NCBI GenBank assembly: GCA_020635075.1
Contig: JACKAM010000003.1
Location: 434,001 to 498,000, forward strand
DNA length: 64,000 nucleotides
Reading direction: 5' to 3'
DNA from: Pseudobdellovibrionaceae bacterium
Lineage (GTDB): Bacteria; Bdellovibrionota; Bdellovibrionia; Bdellovibrionales; UBA1609
Under the pieces are notes generated by a model. That model had not been told where the DNA came from, did not search any database, and saw only the letters and a program-made list of their open reading frames with translations. Within the stretch, counting starts at the first letter, position 1; each line of letters starts with the position of its first letter. Positions 8,759 to 17,680 of the stretch are shown piece by piece. The translations under genes were made by a program, and so were the position numbers.

Positions 8759-9110
8759 CGCTCATCAATTTCTTTTCCCCCGTCTTTGGCGCTTTGGTCA
8801 TCCCACATGACGACTGACCAGGGAGTGAGTGGCCAAAAACATCAGAACCGTTAAAACGATTAAGATCAAAAAAACCGTCTTCGCCCGCATACCCCGGTTT
8901 CCCCCTTTCCATCCTTGGTGTTGCTCTCTCTGTTCAAATCCGTTTGAACCGGCGCTTCATGCCTCCCTGAGAGAGTGTCACAGTGGGGATACTTTGCCCC
9001 CAACCCCCTAAATCAGCAGAAAACATGCCAGGGTCAGATGCGCCCTATTGCCCGAGGCTTTACCTCACGCCGCAATAATGATATCCCTTTGACACCACAA
9101 AGGGGGCAAA
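8759..9110. other. Intergenic region between cutA and pyrE
   Basis: Apart from the possible small membrane peptide, this stretch has no convincing gene. Short GC-rich self-complementary pieces occur (GGGG...CCCC around 8984-9005). The pyrE ribosome site AAAGGGGGC sits just before 9111. Confidence 0.4.
8798..8890 (-). CDS. Possible 30-aa single-span membrane peptide
   Basis: The ATG at 8890 opens a 30-codon frame whose residues 6-20 are almost all hydrophobic (VFLILIVLTVLMFLA), preceded by basic residues and followed by a short polar tail. An AAAGGGGGAAA purine run lies about 10 bases upstream. This looks like a small inner-membrane protein, but length alone makes chance possible. Confidence 0.35.
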   Translation of the reverse strand: MRAKTVFLILIVLTVLMFLATHSLVSRHVG

Positions 9111-9638
9111 ATGGATCGACATCAATTGGCCAAGCAAATCTACCAGATCGCCTATTTGACTGGCTCCTTCAAACTAAGGTCTGGCCAAACCTCCAGTGAA
9201 TACTTCGACAAATACCGCTTCGAAGCTCAACCAAAGCTCCTTAAAGAGATCGCCAAGGCGATGGTGCCTTTGATCCCGCCTGGCACTGAAGTCCTCGCAG
9301 GATTGGAAATGGGAGGCATTCCCATTGCCACTGCTCTTTCCCTGGAAACAGGAATTCCCGCCGCCTTTGTACGTAAAGAAGCCAAAGAGTATGGTACTTG
9401 CCAGTTTGCCGAGGGCACGGACGTCAAGGGTAAGAAGGTGTGTGTCATCGAAGATGTGGTCACAACGGGTGGTCAGATATTGATTTCCACTAAGGACCTT
9501 CGCTCTCATGGTGCAGAAATCTCCGATGTTCTCTGTGCGATTTTTCGCGGCAGCAATGAATCCTCTCCTCTCGCAGAAGCAGGACTGAAACTTCATCCTC
9601 TATTTACTATGGATGAACTCAAGTCAGCGGGTAGGTAG
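9111..9638 (+). CDS. pyrE: Orotate phosphoribosyltransferase
   Basis: This 175-aa type I phosphoribosyltransferase makes OMP from orotate and PRPP in pyrimidine synthesis. The PRPP-binding signature VCVIEDVVTTGGQIL (about 107-121) is present, as is the N-terminal SGQTSSEYFDKYRF loop and a FVRKEAKEYGT segment with the basic residues that contact pyrophosphate. It is slightly shorter than E. coli PyrE (213 aa) but close to other short forms. It stands alone; no other pyr gene is adjacent. Confidence 0.9.
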   Translation: MDRHQLAKQIYQIAYLTGSFKLRSGQTSSEYFDKYRFEAQPKLLKEIAKAMVPLIPPGTEVLAGLEMGGIPIATALSLETGIPAAFVRKEAKEYGTCQFAEGTDVKGKKVCVIEDVVTTGGQILISTKDLRSHGAEISDVLCAIFRGSNESSPLAEAGLKLHPLFTMDELKSAGR

Positions 9639-9759
9639 TATCCGCCCCGTTCCTCCTGAACCGACTAATTTGTTCCCCTAGGAGACTAAGGTTGTTGCTC
9701 TGGGGTTTTAGTGCGACACTGGGGATTCCTTGTTTTAGCAAAACTGAAAGAGGCTCCCT

Positions 9760-11712
9760 ATGGAAAAAGAGATGAGTTCCAAATCGTCATCTGTCCCCTT
9801 TCCTGGAATTCGCACCACAACTGATGGTAGCTACGCGGTGACGTGGGTCGAGACCCATTGCTCCTCGGCCGCTGCTGCTTACCCCATCACACCATCCACT
9901 GGAATGGGCGTGGCCTTTCAGGAAGCCGTTGCTAACGGTGGAGAAAACATGTGGGGAGAAAAATTGCTCTTTTTTGAGCCGGAGAGTGAACATTCTGCGG
10001 CCAGCGTGTGTGAAGGCTATGCTTTAAGTGGTGGGCGAGTATCCACTTTTACCTCCAGTCAGGGACTAGTGTTAATGAAAGAAGTGCTTTACACGATTGC
10101 GGGCAAACGCCTGCCCGTGGTCTTTCATATTGGCGCAAGAGCCCTGACCGTTCACGCCCTCAATGTTCACGCTGGCCATGATGACATCATGGCTGTCGCC
10201 GATTGCGGATGGGGAATCCTTTTTGCCCGCAACGCTCAAGAGGCAGGTGACTTTGCGTTGATTTCGCGCAAGGTCGCCGAAGCCTCCCGAACTCCGTTCT
10301 TTAATGTACAAGACGGATTCCTCACCACTCACACGGTGGAAACCGCCCGCTTGCCAGAGCCCGAAATGATGGCGAGGTTTGTTGGAGCCCCCGATGGATT
10401 GCGGAATTTTATGGACCCAAAAAATCCTGTGATGTCGGGAACCGTGCAAAATCAGGATGCCTATATGCGCGGCAAAGTGGCTCAACGAGGATATTACAAT
10501 GAAGTGAAAGGCCATTTGCTGAATGCCTTTAATGAGTATGCTCAGCTCACGGGTCGGCAGTACGGAGTCATTGACTCTTATCAAATGGATGACGCTGAAT
10601 ATGCTCTGATTGGCATGGGCTCCTACATGGAGACAAGCCAGGTGGCGGTAGATCTTCTGCGCCAGCAGGGTAAAAAAGTGGGCTGTGTCAGCGTTCTCTC
10701 TTATTGCCCCTTTCCTTCGGTTGAACTGGTTTCAGCCCTACAAAACTGCAAGGCCATCAGCGTCCTTGAACGCCTTGATGAATGTCACATGCCAGAGAGC
10801 CCCTTGGCCCGCGGAATCAAGGCAGCTTTTGCCGATGCCAGTTGGGGTGCGCCAGGCTTTCCTCAAATCAACAAGATCCCGATGATTCAGCATGGGGCTG
10901 GAGGACTGGGGAGTCGCGATGTGCGCCTGGAAGACATCTTTGCCATCTATGATAACATGGTAAAAGGGTCGGACGGAGTTTTTCGCTATTGTATTGGTAT
11001 TGATCACCCTGACAATCTACCAACCACCACTGAGCAGATTTCGGCACGCACCAAAGGGGAATACTCTTTGCGAGGACATTCTGTCGGAGGATTCGGTTCA
11101 GTTTCCACCAATAAATTATTAGCCTCAGTGTGTGATGCGATTTTTGGCCTCAACGTCCAGGCCTACCCCAAATATGGTGCAGAAAAAAAGGGTCTTCCAA
11201 CCACCTTCTTTTTGACCCTGTCAGAAGAGCCGGTCACTCTCCACCAGGAACTATCAGAGGTGGACTTTGTCGCAGTGATGGATTCATTTGCCTTTTTGAA
11301 CAGTGACCCACTTGCTGGGATGCTAGAGGGAGGGGTGGTATTCTTTCAAACCAAAGAGTCTGACCTCAGCCGCATCTGGAATGGCTTACCAAAGTCTGCC
11401 AAAAAGAAGATTCAGGATTTGAATCTACGGTTTTACACCTTGGACTCTCAGGGCATTGCCGACAAACATGCCTCCTCAGCAGATTTGCGCCAGCGAATGA
11501 TGGGAATCACCATGTTAGGGGTCTTTTTGAAAGTAACTCCGTTTGCGGAACGCAAAGGCTGGGAACGGAAGGTGTTGATGGAAAAGGTGGAACATCTGGT
11601 TAGAAAGATGTTTGGCAAGAGGGATGAGAAAACCGTACAAGACAACCTGGCCTGCATTATCGAAGGCTATGAAGGTGTTCGTGAAATCACCCCTAGCATG
11701 ATGAATTCCTAA
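9760..11712 (+). CDS. 2-oxoacid:ferredoxin oxidoreductase, alpha plus gamma domains (NifJ N-terminal half)
   Basis: This 650-aa protein matches the first half of pyruvate:ferredoxin oxidoreductase. Residues 15-260 form the pyrimidine-binding domain (AYPITPSTGMG, FEPESEHSAAS, YALSGGRVSTFTSSQGLVLM). Residues 260-410 match the transketolase C-like domain. Residues 430-620 carry the gamma domain (SVGGFGSVSTNKLL). It partners with the gene 17 bases downstream, which carries the FeS and TPP domains. Together they should convert a 2-oxoacid plus CoA to acyl-CoA and CO2 with reduced ferredoxin. AGAGG six bases before 9760 supports this start. Substrate (pyruvate or another acid) is not certain. Confidence 0.88.
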   Translation: MEKEMSSKSSSVPFPGIRTTTDGSYAVTWVETHCSSAAAAYPITPSTGMGVAFQEAVANGGENMWGEKLLFFEPESEHSAASVCEGYALSGGRVSTFTSSQGLVLMKEVLYTIAGKRLPVVFHIGARALTVHALNVHAGHDDIMAVADCGWGILFARNAQEAGDFALISRKVAEASRTPFFNVQDGFLTTHTVETARLPEPEMMARFVGAPDGLRNFMDPKNPVMSGTVQNQDAYMRGKVAQRGYYNEVKGHLLNAFNEYAQLTGRQYGVIDSYQMDDAEYALIGMGSYMETSQVAVDLLRQQGKKVGCVSVLSYCPFPSVELVSALQNCKAISVLERLDECHMPESPLARGIKAAFADASWGAPGFPQINKIPMIQHGAGGLGSRDVRLEDIFAIYDNMVKGSDGVFRYCIGIDHPDNLPTTTEQISARTKGEYSLRGHSVGGFGSVSTNKLLASVCDAIFGLNVQAYPKYGAEKKGLPTTFFLTLSEEPVTLHQELSEVDFVAVMDSFAFLNSDPLAGMLEGGVVFFQTKESDLSRIWNGLPKSAKKKIQDLNLRFYTLDSQGIADKHASSADLRQRMMGITMLGVFLKVTPFAERKGWERKVLMEKVEHLVRKMFGKRDEKTVQDNLACIIEGYEGVREITPSMMNS

Positions 11713-11729
11713 AAGAGAGGAGGTCGACA

Positions 11730-13307
11730 ATGGCTAAGCAAAATTCAACAACTGAAGAAATCGATAAACGCTCGACTGATCTGGACAAATTCAAGGAGGC
11801 CGTCCTCTCCCCTTATCTCTGCGGGCAAGGGAACACTTGTGTGAAGGCAGATGAATTGGCTGCCCGATCATTGATTCCCCCTAAGACAGGCAAGGCCCGG
11901 GATTTTTCGTTTGTCAGCTCTGAAATCCCTCAATACATTTCGGAGAATTGCGTTGCCTGTATGGAATGCGTGGCCCTTTGCCCCGATGCCGCCCTCAGAC
12001 CTCGGGTTGTCAACCAGAAGGAGTACGATCAAGTCCTCAATTCTGCTCGGGAGGATCTAAAAGGGCATATAACTTCCCACTTTGGTAAAACCAAAAAATT
12101 TTGGGAAATGTATGAGAAGAAGAACCAAGAGCCCGGGTACTTTTCCATTTGGGTGGATCCCTCAAAATGTAAGGGGTGCGCCGAGTGTATCGATGTGTGT
12201 GGTGACCACAATGCGTTGAGGATGGTCGACAAATCCAAGGAGCAAATGGCCACGGACCGGGCCGCCATTCAACACATCATTGAACAGATTCCCACCACCA
12301 GTGATAAATTCATCAATGAAAAACTAGTCACTGACATGTTCCTGCGCGAGGACTTTTGGGTTTACGAAGGTGGTTCCGGCGCCTGCCGAGGTTGTGGTGA
12401 AATCACCGCACTCAATATGGCAATGTTGGCCACTGCCGTGCGCTCGGGCCGCAACATGGCCATGATTGCGGCCACTGGATGTAACTCAGTTTATAGCGCC
12501 ACTTACCCTTACAATATTTTTGATGTACCGTGGACCAATTCACTATTCGAAAACTCTCCAGCGGTTGCCATGGGTGTGAGAATGCGCCTGGATCAGCAAG
12601 GAAAGCAGGACACCAAACTTTGGGTGATTGGTGGTGACGGGGCTATGTTTGACATCGGCTTTCAGTCGCTTTCGCGGATTTTAGCATCAGGACAAGACAT
12701 TAATGTTCTTGTTTTGGACACGCAAACATACTCGAACACCGGAGGCCAAGCCTCCACAGCCACATTTGTCGCACAAAATGCGAAAATGAGTCGGCATGGT
12801 AAGGTTGTCGCCGGAAAACAGGAGAGACGCAAAGAGCTGGGCCTGTTGGCAATGATGCATCCTGATGTCTACGTTGCCCAGGTTTCGCCGGCCTACCATA
12901 CTCACTTTCTAAAAGTCGCCATGGAGGCTGTGGACTATCCTGGCCCCTCGGTGATCATTGCCTATTCTCCCTGTCCGGTGGAGCATGGGATCGCCGACAA
13001 CGAATCCTACTCACAGGCCCGGGCAGCAGTTCTCAGCCGCAGCTTCCCTTTGTTTGTCCATGATCCGAGAAAAGGACCTACAATGAAGGAGAGACTGAGT
13101 CTTCTTGGAAACCCTTCACTGAAGGAAGATTGGCACTCGGACCCTAAGACCAATGAGACCTTGGATTTTGTTTGGTTTGCAAGGCGGGAGGGCCGCTTTT
13201 CCAAGCACTTTAACAAGGCGGGCGAACCAACGGAGACTCTGCTTCACTCTCAGCAGGACCGTTTGTCCAACTGGCGGACTCTTAAGGAGTTGGCCGGTAA
13301 GCTATAG
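11730..13307 (+). CDS. 2-oxoacid:ferredoxin oxidoreductase, 4Fe-4S and TPP-binding half
   Basis: This 525-aa protein holds two ferredoxin-type clusters (CVACMECVALCP, about 72-83, and CKGCAECIDVCG, about 145-156). A TPP domain follows with CRGCGE, ATGCNSVYS, GDGAMFDIG and the TYSNTGGQ motif of NifJ-type enzymes; the SPCPVEHG segment contributes the last cluster cysteine. An excellent ribosome site (GAGGAGG) precedes the ATG, so the separation from the upstream gene is genuine and not a frameshift. In most bacteria these parts are one roughly 1,200-aa polypeptide. The 3' end overlaps the convergent DUF1223 gene by 26 bases. Confidence 0.88.
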   Translation: MAKQNSTTEEIDKRSTDLDKFKEAVLSPYLCGQGNTCVKADELAARSLIPPKTGKARDFSFVSSEIPQYISENCVACMECVALCPDAALRPRVVNQKEYDQVLNSAREDLKGHITSHFGKTKKFWEMYEKKNQEPGYFSIWVDPSKCKGCAECIDVCGDHNALRMVDKSKEQMATDRAAIQHIIEQIPTTSDKFINEKLVTDMFLREDFWVYEGGSGACRGCGEITALNMAMLATAVRSGRNMAMIAATGCNSVYSATYPYNIFDVPWTNSLFENSPAVAMGVRMRLDQQGKQDTKLWVIGGDGAMFDIGFQSLSRILASGQDINVLVLDTQTYSNTGGQASTATFVAQNAKMSRHGKVVAGKQERRKELGLLAMMHPDVYVAQVSPAYHTHFLKVAMEAVDYPGPSVIIAYSPCPVEHGIADNESYSQARAAVLSRSFPLFVHDPRKGPTMKERLSLLGNPSLKEDWHSDPKTNETLDFVWFARREGRFSKHFNKAGEPTETLLHSQQDRLSNWRTLKELAGKL

Positions 13308-14094
13308 GTCCACCGACAGCCTGAATCGGCTTCATGCTGTCGGGCTTTCGCGCCCAAAATGCTACGGAGTAGGAGCGAGCCCTGGAGTTTTCCGGTGAAG
13401 GCAATGTTAAGTTCCCCACCCACTCTTGGCCTTTACGCTTAAGCACGACCTTCTCCATGGTCAGGACGACAAATTCATGTTTGAGGGTTCGACCTTCATT
13501 TTCTCCTGCCGGAACCTTTGTTTCCAGTCCATTGCCAAGAACCACTCCATGAAGAATGTAATCCTCTTTTTTGTCACCATGAGCTGCAAAGCGAACCTCG
13601 AACTCCAGTTCCTTTTTGCGAATCACCTTTAACCTTCCTGGCTTGCCGTCTGGGGATTTCTGCGTCACTTTGACGTTGAAAGTCTGCAGCCCCCTCCACT
13701 CAGCACCGTTGAACGCAAATCCAGGGGTGTAAATGCGATAGGTTCCCCATTCACTGGCGTATTCTCTCTGCCTTTTTGTAAACAGACCATTGGAAAATGG
13801 ATCGACCCAACCAAGCTGATTCCAATAATCAACATGGAACTCAATTGGCACAAACTTCTGCCACAGGGCCGGATGGCCCTTGAGACTCGCCACCCAAGAC
13901 TCCGCGGGTGGGCAGCTACTGCAGCCTTCGGAGCTAAACAACTCCACCAAATGAATTTGGTGTTCTCCGGTTACATAGGTTTCATCGTAAGTTTTCTCAT
14001 TGGGTTTTTGAACCTTGTTGCCTTCAGCTCCAGCCCACGGAATAGCCAGCATGGAGATCAACAAGGCACAAGTTGTGAGGCCCAGATTTTTCAT
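13282..14094 (-). CDS. Secreted DUF1223 (thioredoxin-like) protein
   Basis: The protein is 270 aa from the ATG at 14094, chosen because GGAGGGCG precedes it and it opens a signal peptide (MKNLGLTTCALLISMLAIPW, cleavage after AGA). DUF1223 features follow: VELFSSEGCSSCPPAE with a CxxC like thioredoxins, FHVDYWNQLGW, DPFS, RQREY and YTPGFAFNG. These are periplasmic or secreted proteins of unknown reaction; the CSSC motif suggests a redox role. The gene is convergent with and overlaps the oxidoreductase gene. Confidence 0.82.
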   Translation of the reverse strand: MKNLGLTTCALLISMLAIPWAGAEGNKVQKPNEKTYDETYVTGEHQIHLVELFSSEGCSSCPPAESWVASLKGHPALWQKFVPIEFHVDYWNQLGWVDPFSNGLFTKRQREYASEWGTYRIYTPGFAFNGAEWRGLQTFNVKVTQKSPDGKPGRLKVIRKKELEFEVRFAAHGDKKEDYILHGVVLGNGLETKVPAGENEGRTLKHEFVVLTMEKVVLKRKGQEWVGNLTLPSPENSRARSYSVAFWARKPDSMKPIQAVGGPIAYRPTP

Positions 14095-14246
14095 TCGCCC
14101 TCCAGAAGGGATCACTTCTGAATAGTACTACGGTCTGAGATGCACCTGGTTACACATTCTCACTCCCCAAGCCAAAAAGAGGCTCTAAATGCCTCAATTT
14201 AATCCAGATTTCCAGCTGAAACAGAGCCTCTTCCGGACCTTTTTGC

Positions 14247-14275
14247 TTGGCTCACGACAAAGGTGAAGTTATAAA
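14247..14275 (+). promoter_or_regulatory. Putative promoter of tRNA-Arg
   Basis: TTGGCT (14247-14252) and TATAAA (14270-14275) are 17 bases apart and lie 22 bases before the tRNA. A 9-bp inverted repeat, AGAGGCTCT (14178-14186) and AGAGCCTCT (14223-14231), is just upstream. Confidence 0.5.
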
Positions 14276-14297
14276 AGGGGGCTCGATTATCGCATGT

Positions 14298-14374
14298 GCA
14301 GCCGTAGCGTAATTGGATAACGCATCTGACTTCGGATCAGAGGATTGGGGGTTCGAGTCCTCCCGGCTGCGCCA
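14298..14374 (+). tRNA. tRNA-Arg (anticodon UCG)
   Basis: The acceptor stem GCAGCCG (14298-14304) pairs with CGGCTGC (14364-14370), with discriminator G and an encoded CCA. The anticodon stem TCTGA/TCAGA encloses the loop CTTCGGA, giving anticodon TCG. The T arm contains GGTTCGAGTCC. It is a complete cloverleaf. Confidence 0.96.
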
Positions 14375-14431
14375 AGATCTTCTAAAACTATCAGCAAAGA
14401 TTTTTAGCAATACCCTTCGATTGCCAATTCA

Positions 14432-14555
14432 GGGAGGACTCGAAGCGAGAGGTCCGGCAGCCAGTGGCTGCTGAGCGAGCGAGATGCGAGCGAAAGGACC
14501 TCGAGGGTGGTCAGGCGGAGGACGAGCGCTTGACCGAGCCCTCCCGGCTGCGCCA
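14432..14555. repeat. Structured element ending in a copy of the tRNA-Arg 3' end
   Basis: Bases 14535-14555 repeat the last 21 bases of tRNA-Arg (14354-14374) with one difference. The element before it can fold extensively: GGGAGGACTCG (14432-14442) against CGAGCCCTCCC (14535-14545, one mismatch), AAGCG against CGCTT (14527-14531), GAGGTCC (14449-14455) against GGACCTC (14496-14502), and an inner hairpin GCAGCC-AGT-GGCTGC (14457-14471). It could be a tRNA-associated repeat, a relic attachment site or a structured RNA. Confidence 0.6.
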
Positions 14556-14580
14556 GTTGAAAAGCGACGTAGGCGCGACT

Positions 14581-15429
14581 TTATTTCTCAGCGACGATAT
14601 AAGCGACCCAGGATTCACAGTCCTCATCAGACACTTCAATTCGCTTGAAGACGCCATCGCCTTCACCATCTTTGTCGGTGCCTTCCCAGTAGACATGGGT
14701 TCTCTTAAATCCCACATCCTCCAAGATATCCCTCAATTCAGGAATGGACCACATCCGCCAGTCATAGGTAAAAACTTTTTCCCGTTTTTTTTCACCTTTG
14801 CGTTTAAAGTGAATAAAGAACTGAGCATGATTAGTTACCGGATCAAAGGACTCCTGATCCCAAAAATAAGACCAATGATCATGAAGAGTCTCCTCCTCAT
14901 TAGGCTCCATACAGGCTGAGCCTCCAAAGCAATCGAGGACCAAAATTCCGTTCTTGTTCAAGCTGTTAAAACTGTTGGTAAAATACTCCTTCATCACTTC
15001 GCGAGTCTTAAAGATAAAGTAGGAAAAGTTCATGGCTGCAATAATGTCAGCCTTGGGAAGATTGGGTTTCAAGACGTTGTCGTTATATACCTGAATCCTC
15101 TTCTGTTGATGCTCTGTCAGCTCCGACAAATAATGATCTTTCCCATAATTTGTCGGCTCTTCATCCAGATCAATGCCGATGCCATGGTGCTCAGCGTGCA
15201 TTTTCACCCATTCGCACAAAATCTTAAAGGTGCCACAAAAATCTTCTCGCAGTGTACTGCCTCGCGTCCCCTTTAATTCCCGATAGGTATCACGCAAAAA
15301 TTCAACGTCAGTATGAGGGGATTGAACCGAATTTAAGTAATGATAGTACTTATCAAACTCCGGAAGGGATTTGGTGATCTTTACTTTCGACTTTTTTCGA
15401 ATCCCAGACTTGCGACCTTTTTTTGACAT
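14581..15429 (-). CDS. Class I SAM-dependent methyltransferase
   Basis: The protein is 282 aa from the ATG at 15429, preceded by AGAGAA; an upstream in-frame ATG at 15456 would add nine residues. A Lys/Arg-rich N-terminal tail (MSKKGRKSGIRKKSKVKITK) precedes the catalytic fold: LREDFCGTFKILCEW (motif I region, about 52-66), GIGIDLDEE with an acidic end of beta-2, ADIIAAMNFSYFIF (motif IV region) and GILVLDCFGG. The substrate is unknown. The basic tail suggests nucleic acid or ribosome binding, but that is inference. The gene is alone, between the tRNA-Arg element and the E1 genes. Confidence 0.75.
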   Translation of the reverse strand: MSKKGRKSGIRKKSKVKITKSLPEFDKYYHYLNSVQSPHTDVEFLRDTYRELKGTRGSTLREDFCGTFKILCEWVKMHAEHHGIGIDLDEEPTNYGKDHYLSELTEHQQKRIQVYNDNVLKPNLPKADIIAAMNFSYFIFKTREVMKEYFTNSFNSLNKNGILVLDCFGGSACMEPNEEETLHDHWSYFWDQESFDPVTNHAQFFIHFKRKGEKKREKVFTYDWRMWSIPELRDILEDVGFKRTHVYWEGTDKDGEGDGVFKRIEVSDEDCESWVAYIVAEK

Positions 15430-15509
15430 TTTATTCTCTACCCAATTTCTCAGCATAAATTACCAGTTCAACTCCAACCTCAGGCCAACGAGCCGTGTCT
15501 GCCCTCAGC

Positions 15510-16565
15510 TCAAGGCACCTCATTAATAACTTCCATGGCCGTCTCTTTAATATCACGAACCTGGGGAACGGTGCCCTCCTCCAAATTCGGATGAAGTCCA
15601 ATTCCCGGAAGGTTTTTTGCTGCTAACACCCGAGGACGAGCAAGAAGTTCGTAAAACAACTCTTGCGTCACTCGATAGGCCAGATGCTCACCGAAGTTGG
15701 TCACCTCCGTGTCCTCATTCACAAACAGAACTCGACCCGTACGGTGAACCGACTCGCGGATGGTGTCCCAATCGTAGGGTATCAAGCTGCGAAGATCGAT
15801 CACCTCCACATTCACACCTTCATGGTGGAGCTCATCTGCAGCCTGATTACACATTAAAACATTTCGTCCGTAGGTCACGATAGTCAGGTTGTGACCGTGA
15901 CGAGTGATTTTTGCCTTACCAATAGGCACCGCATACTCCTGTACATCCGGCCACCGCGGTTGCCACTTGCTCCTGTCCCCAATAGGGGCATCAATCATGC
16001 TTTTGAGCTTTTTTTCATCATCCGGCTCACCGGGAATCAAATCCTCTCCCCTCACCCGCATTAGAGCCTTGGGCTTAAGGAATAGAACAGGATTTGGATC
16101 CTGAACTGCTGAAAGCATCAAACCATAAGCATCCAAAGGGTTACTGGGCATTACCACTTTCCATCCAGGCAGGCGGGTCGCCAGAGCATCAAAACTGTGG
16201 CTATGGTAAACGGACCCACGAATTCCTGCCCCCACTGGAGTCATGAGTACGATCGGCAAACTATAGTTACCATTAGACACCCAGTGGGTGTTGCCGGCGA
16301 TTTTTAAAAGGTCGATGGTGTTAAAGATATAATCAGCAAACTGAATCTCAGCCACACACCTATCGCCAGCCAAGCCAATGCCGATAGCCATACCAACAAC
16401 ACCCCTTTCATCAAGAGGTGAGTTCCAGGCAGTTTTCAACCCTTGAGTCGCGGTAAAAACACCGCCAAGGGGAGCGCCAACATCCTCGCCAAAAATATCT
16501 TGAAGCTCATAGTTATCTTCACAGTAGTGGAGGGCCATGCGGATGGCCTGTGCCATATTCGCCAT
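15510..16565 (-). CDS. 2-oxoacid dehydrogenase E1 component, beta subunit
   Basis: The protein is 351 aa. The ATG at 16565 overlaps the alpha-subunit stop (TAATG) and is preceded by GGAGG at proper spacing; a start 15 bases upstream is less likely. The typical transketolase-like beta fold is seen: MAIGIGLAGDRCVAEIQFADYI (about 42-63), PVGAGIRGSVYHSHS with the family's G-x-YHSQ-like loop, VMPSNPLDAYGLM and the C-terminal domain from about 210. With the alpha subunit it decarboxylates a 2-oxoacid using TPP and passes the acyl group to a lipoyl E2, which is not encoded nearby. Confidence 0.9.
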   Translation of the reverse strand: MANMAQAIRMALHYCEDNYELQDIFGEDVGAPLGGVFTATQGLKTAWNSPLDERGVVGMAIGIGLAGDRCVAEIQFADYIFNTIDLLKIAGNTHWVSNGNYSLPIVLMTPVGAGIRGSVYHSHSFDALATRLPGWKVVMPSNPLDAYGLMLSAVQDPNPVLFLKPKALMRVRGEDLIPGEPDDEKKLKSMIDAPIGDRSKWQPRWPDVQEYAVPIGKAKITRHGHNLTIVTYGRNVLMCNQAADELHHEGVNVEVIDLRSLIPYDWDTIRESVHRTGRVLFVNEDTEVTNFGEHLAYRVTQELFYELLARPRVLAAKNLPGIGLHPNLEEGTVPQVRDIKETAMEVINEVP

Positions 16566-17680
16566 TAGAATTTCCTCCAATCGCCGTTTTCATTATTCAC
16601 AAAGAAATGATCCCAAAGGCTATCCTCGGTTGGTGCCGGCTCCTGGCGCACTTGCTCCTGGGCCTCCCGAGCTTCCTTTTCATATTCGTCCCAAATAGCC
16701 TTGATTTTGGAATCTGTGAGCAGTCCCACCCTTTTCAACTTTTCTTCAAACAACTCCACGCAGTCCTCTTCTGGCCGACGGCTGGCTCCATCAGCTGAAG
16801 AATGGCCGTACAGACGGGAGACCATGGTCTCCATCAGCACGGGCTTACCCGTTTTCCGAATGTACTCCGTCGCCTCTTGAATTTTGATATAGGATTCCAC
16901 TGGGTCATTGCCATTGATTACCATGGCCTTCATGTTAAAGGCCTTGCCCCGATCCGCAATATGAGTCTCTCCATGCTGTCCCTGGAAGGGAGTGGAAATC
17001 CCCCAACCATTATTCTGCACAGTAATTAGCATGGGGAGTTCCGAACCTTTCCGGGTGGCCCAAACCAAGCAGCTGGCAAAATCACCCTCTGCAGTCCCGG
17101 CGTCTCCACCGGTGACAATGGTGATGCCATCGGTTTTCCGCCGTCGCTGAGCCCAAGCCGTGCCAATGGCCGTTGTATATTGGACCTCAATGGGAGAAGA
17201 AACCGGCACCACGTTCCACTGCGGGAAGCAATAGTGATTGGCGAAATTTCGTCCACCAGTACAAGGATCGGTTGCCCGATTCATAATTAGGCGAATGCTA
17301 TCGATCATGGGCATACCCAAGGCCACCATGGTCGGCGAACAACGATAGTGCAAATGCAGATAATCGTACTCAGGACCCTGCCCCTTTTTAGTCAGCAGTC
17401 CAAGGGGAACGCCAAAGGCTTCCTCGCCGGGACCGCCAATCCAAAAAAAGGCCTCGCCCGCCTTATAGATCTTGATCAAACGTTCTTCGAGGACCCGGGA
17501 TTTCACCATCAGTCGGTGGATCTCCAGCAACAGCTCCTTTGGAAGCTCCAGCTTAGGAGACTTCTTGGCACTGCTTTTACCACTGGCTTTCTTTTTGCCG
17601 GCAGCCTTGTTACCCAGGGTCTTGCCTCGACCCGGCGACTTTTTAGTCACATTATTGCGGCTCGCACTGATTCGCGCCAT
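16565..17680 (-). CDS. 2-oxoacid dehydrogenase E1 component, alpha subunit, with Lys/Ala-rich N-terminal tail
   Basis: This 371-aa TPP enzyme subunit has the motif GGDAGTAEGDFASCLVWATRKGSELPMLITVQNNGWGIST (quoted in part: GGDAGTAEGDF, about 195-205, to NNGWGIS). HSSADGASRRPEED is the phosphorylation-loop region. It resembles branched-chain or general 2-oxoacid dehydrogenase E1 alpha. Its first 45 or so residues are very rich in Lys, Ala and Ser (KKSPGRGK, KAAGKKKASGK), like a histone tail, and are not part of the catalytic fold. It is translationally coupled to the beta gene. Confidence 0.9.
   Translation of the reverse strand: MARISASRNNVTKKSPGRGKTLGNKAAGKKKASGKSSAKKSPKLELPKELLLEIHRLMVKSRVLEERLIKIYKAGEAFFWIGGPGEEAFGVPLGLLTKKGQGPEYDYLHLHYRCSPTMVALGMPMIDSIRLIMNRATDPCTGGRNFANHYCFPQWNVVPVSSPIEVQYTTAIGTAWAQRRRKTDGITIVTGGDAGTAEGDFASCLVWATRKGSELPMLITVQNNGWGISTPFQGQHGETHIADRGKAFNMKAMVINGNDPVESYIKIQEATEYIRKTGKPVLMETMVSRLYGHSSADGASRRPEEDCVELFEEKLKRVGLLTDSKIKAIWDEYEKEAREAQEQVRQEPAPTEDSLWDHFFVNNENGDWRKF

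Noticed and set aside
8715..8912. 65-codon minus-strand frame
   Set aside because: It contains a terminator hairpin and has no domain pattern; the nested 30-codon hydrophobic frame is the more likely coding candidate.
11713..11729. Possible frameshift joining the two oxidoreductase genes
   Set aside because: The second gene has a strong GAGGAGG ribosome site and the first ends at a natural domain border, so two genes are real.
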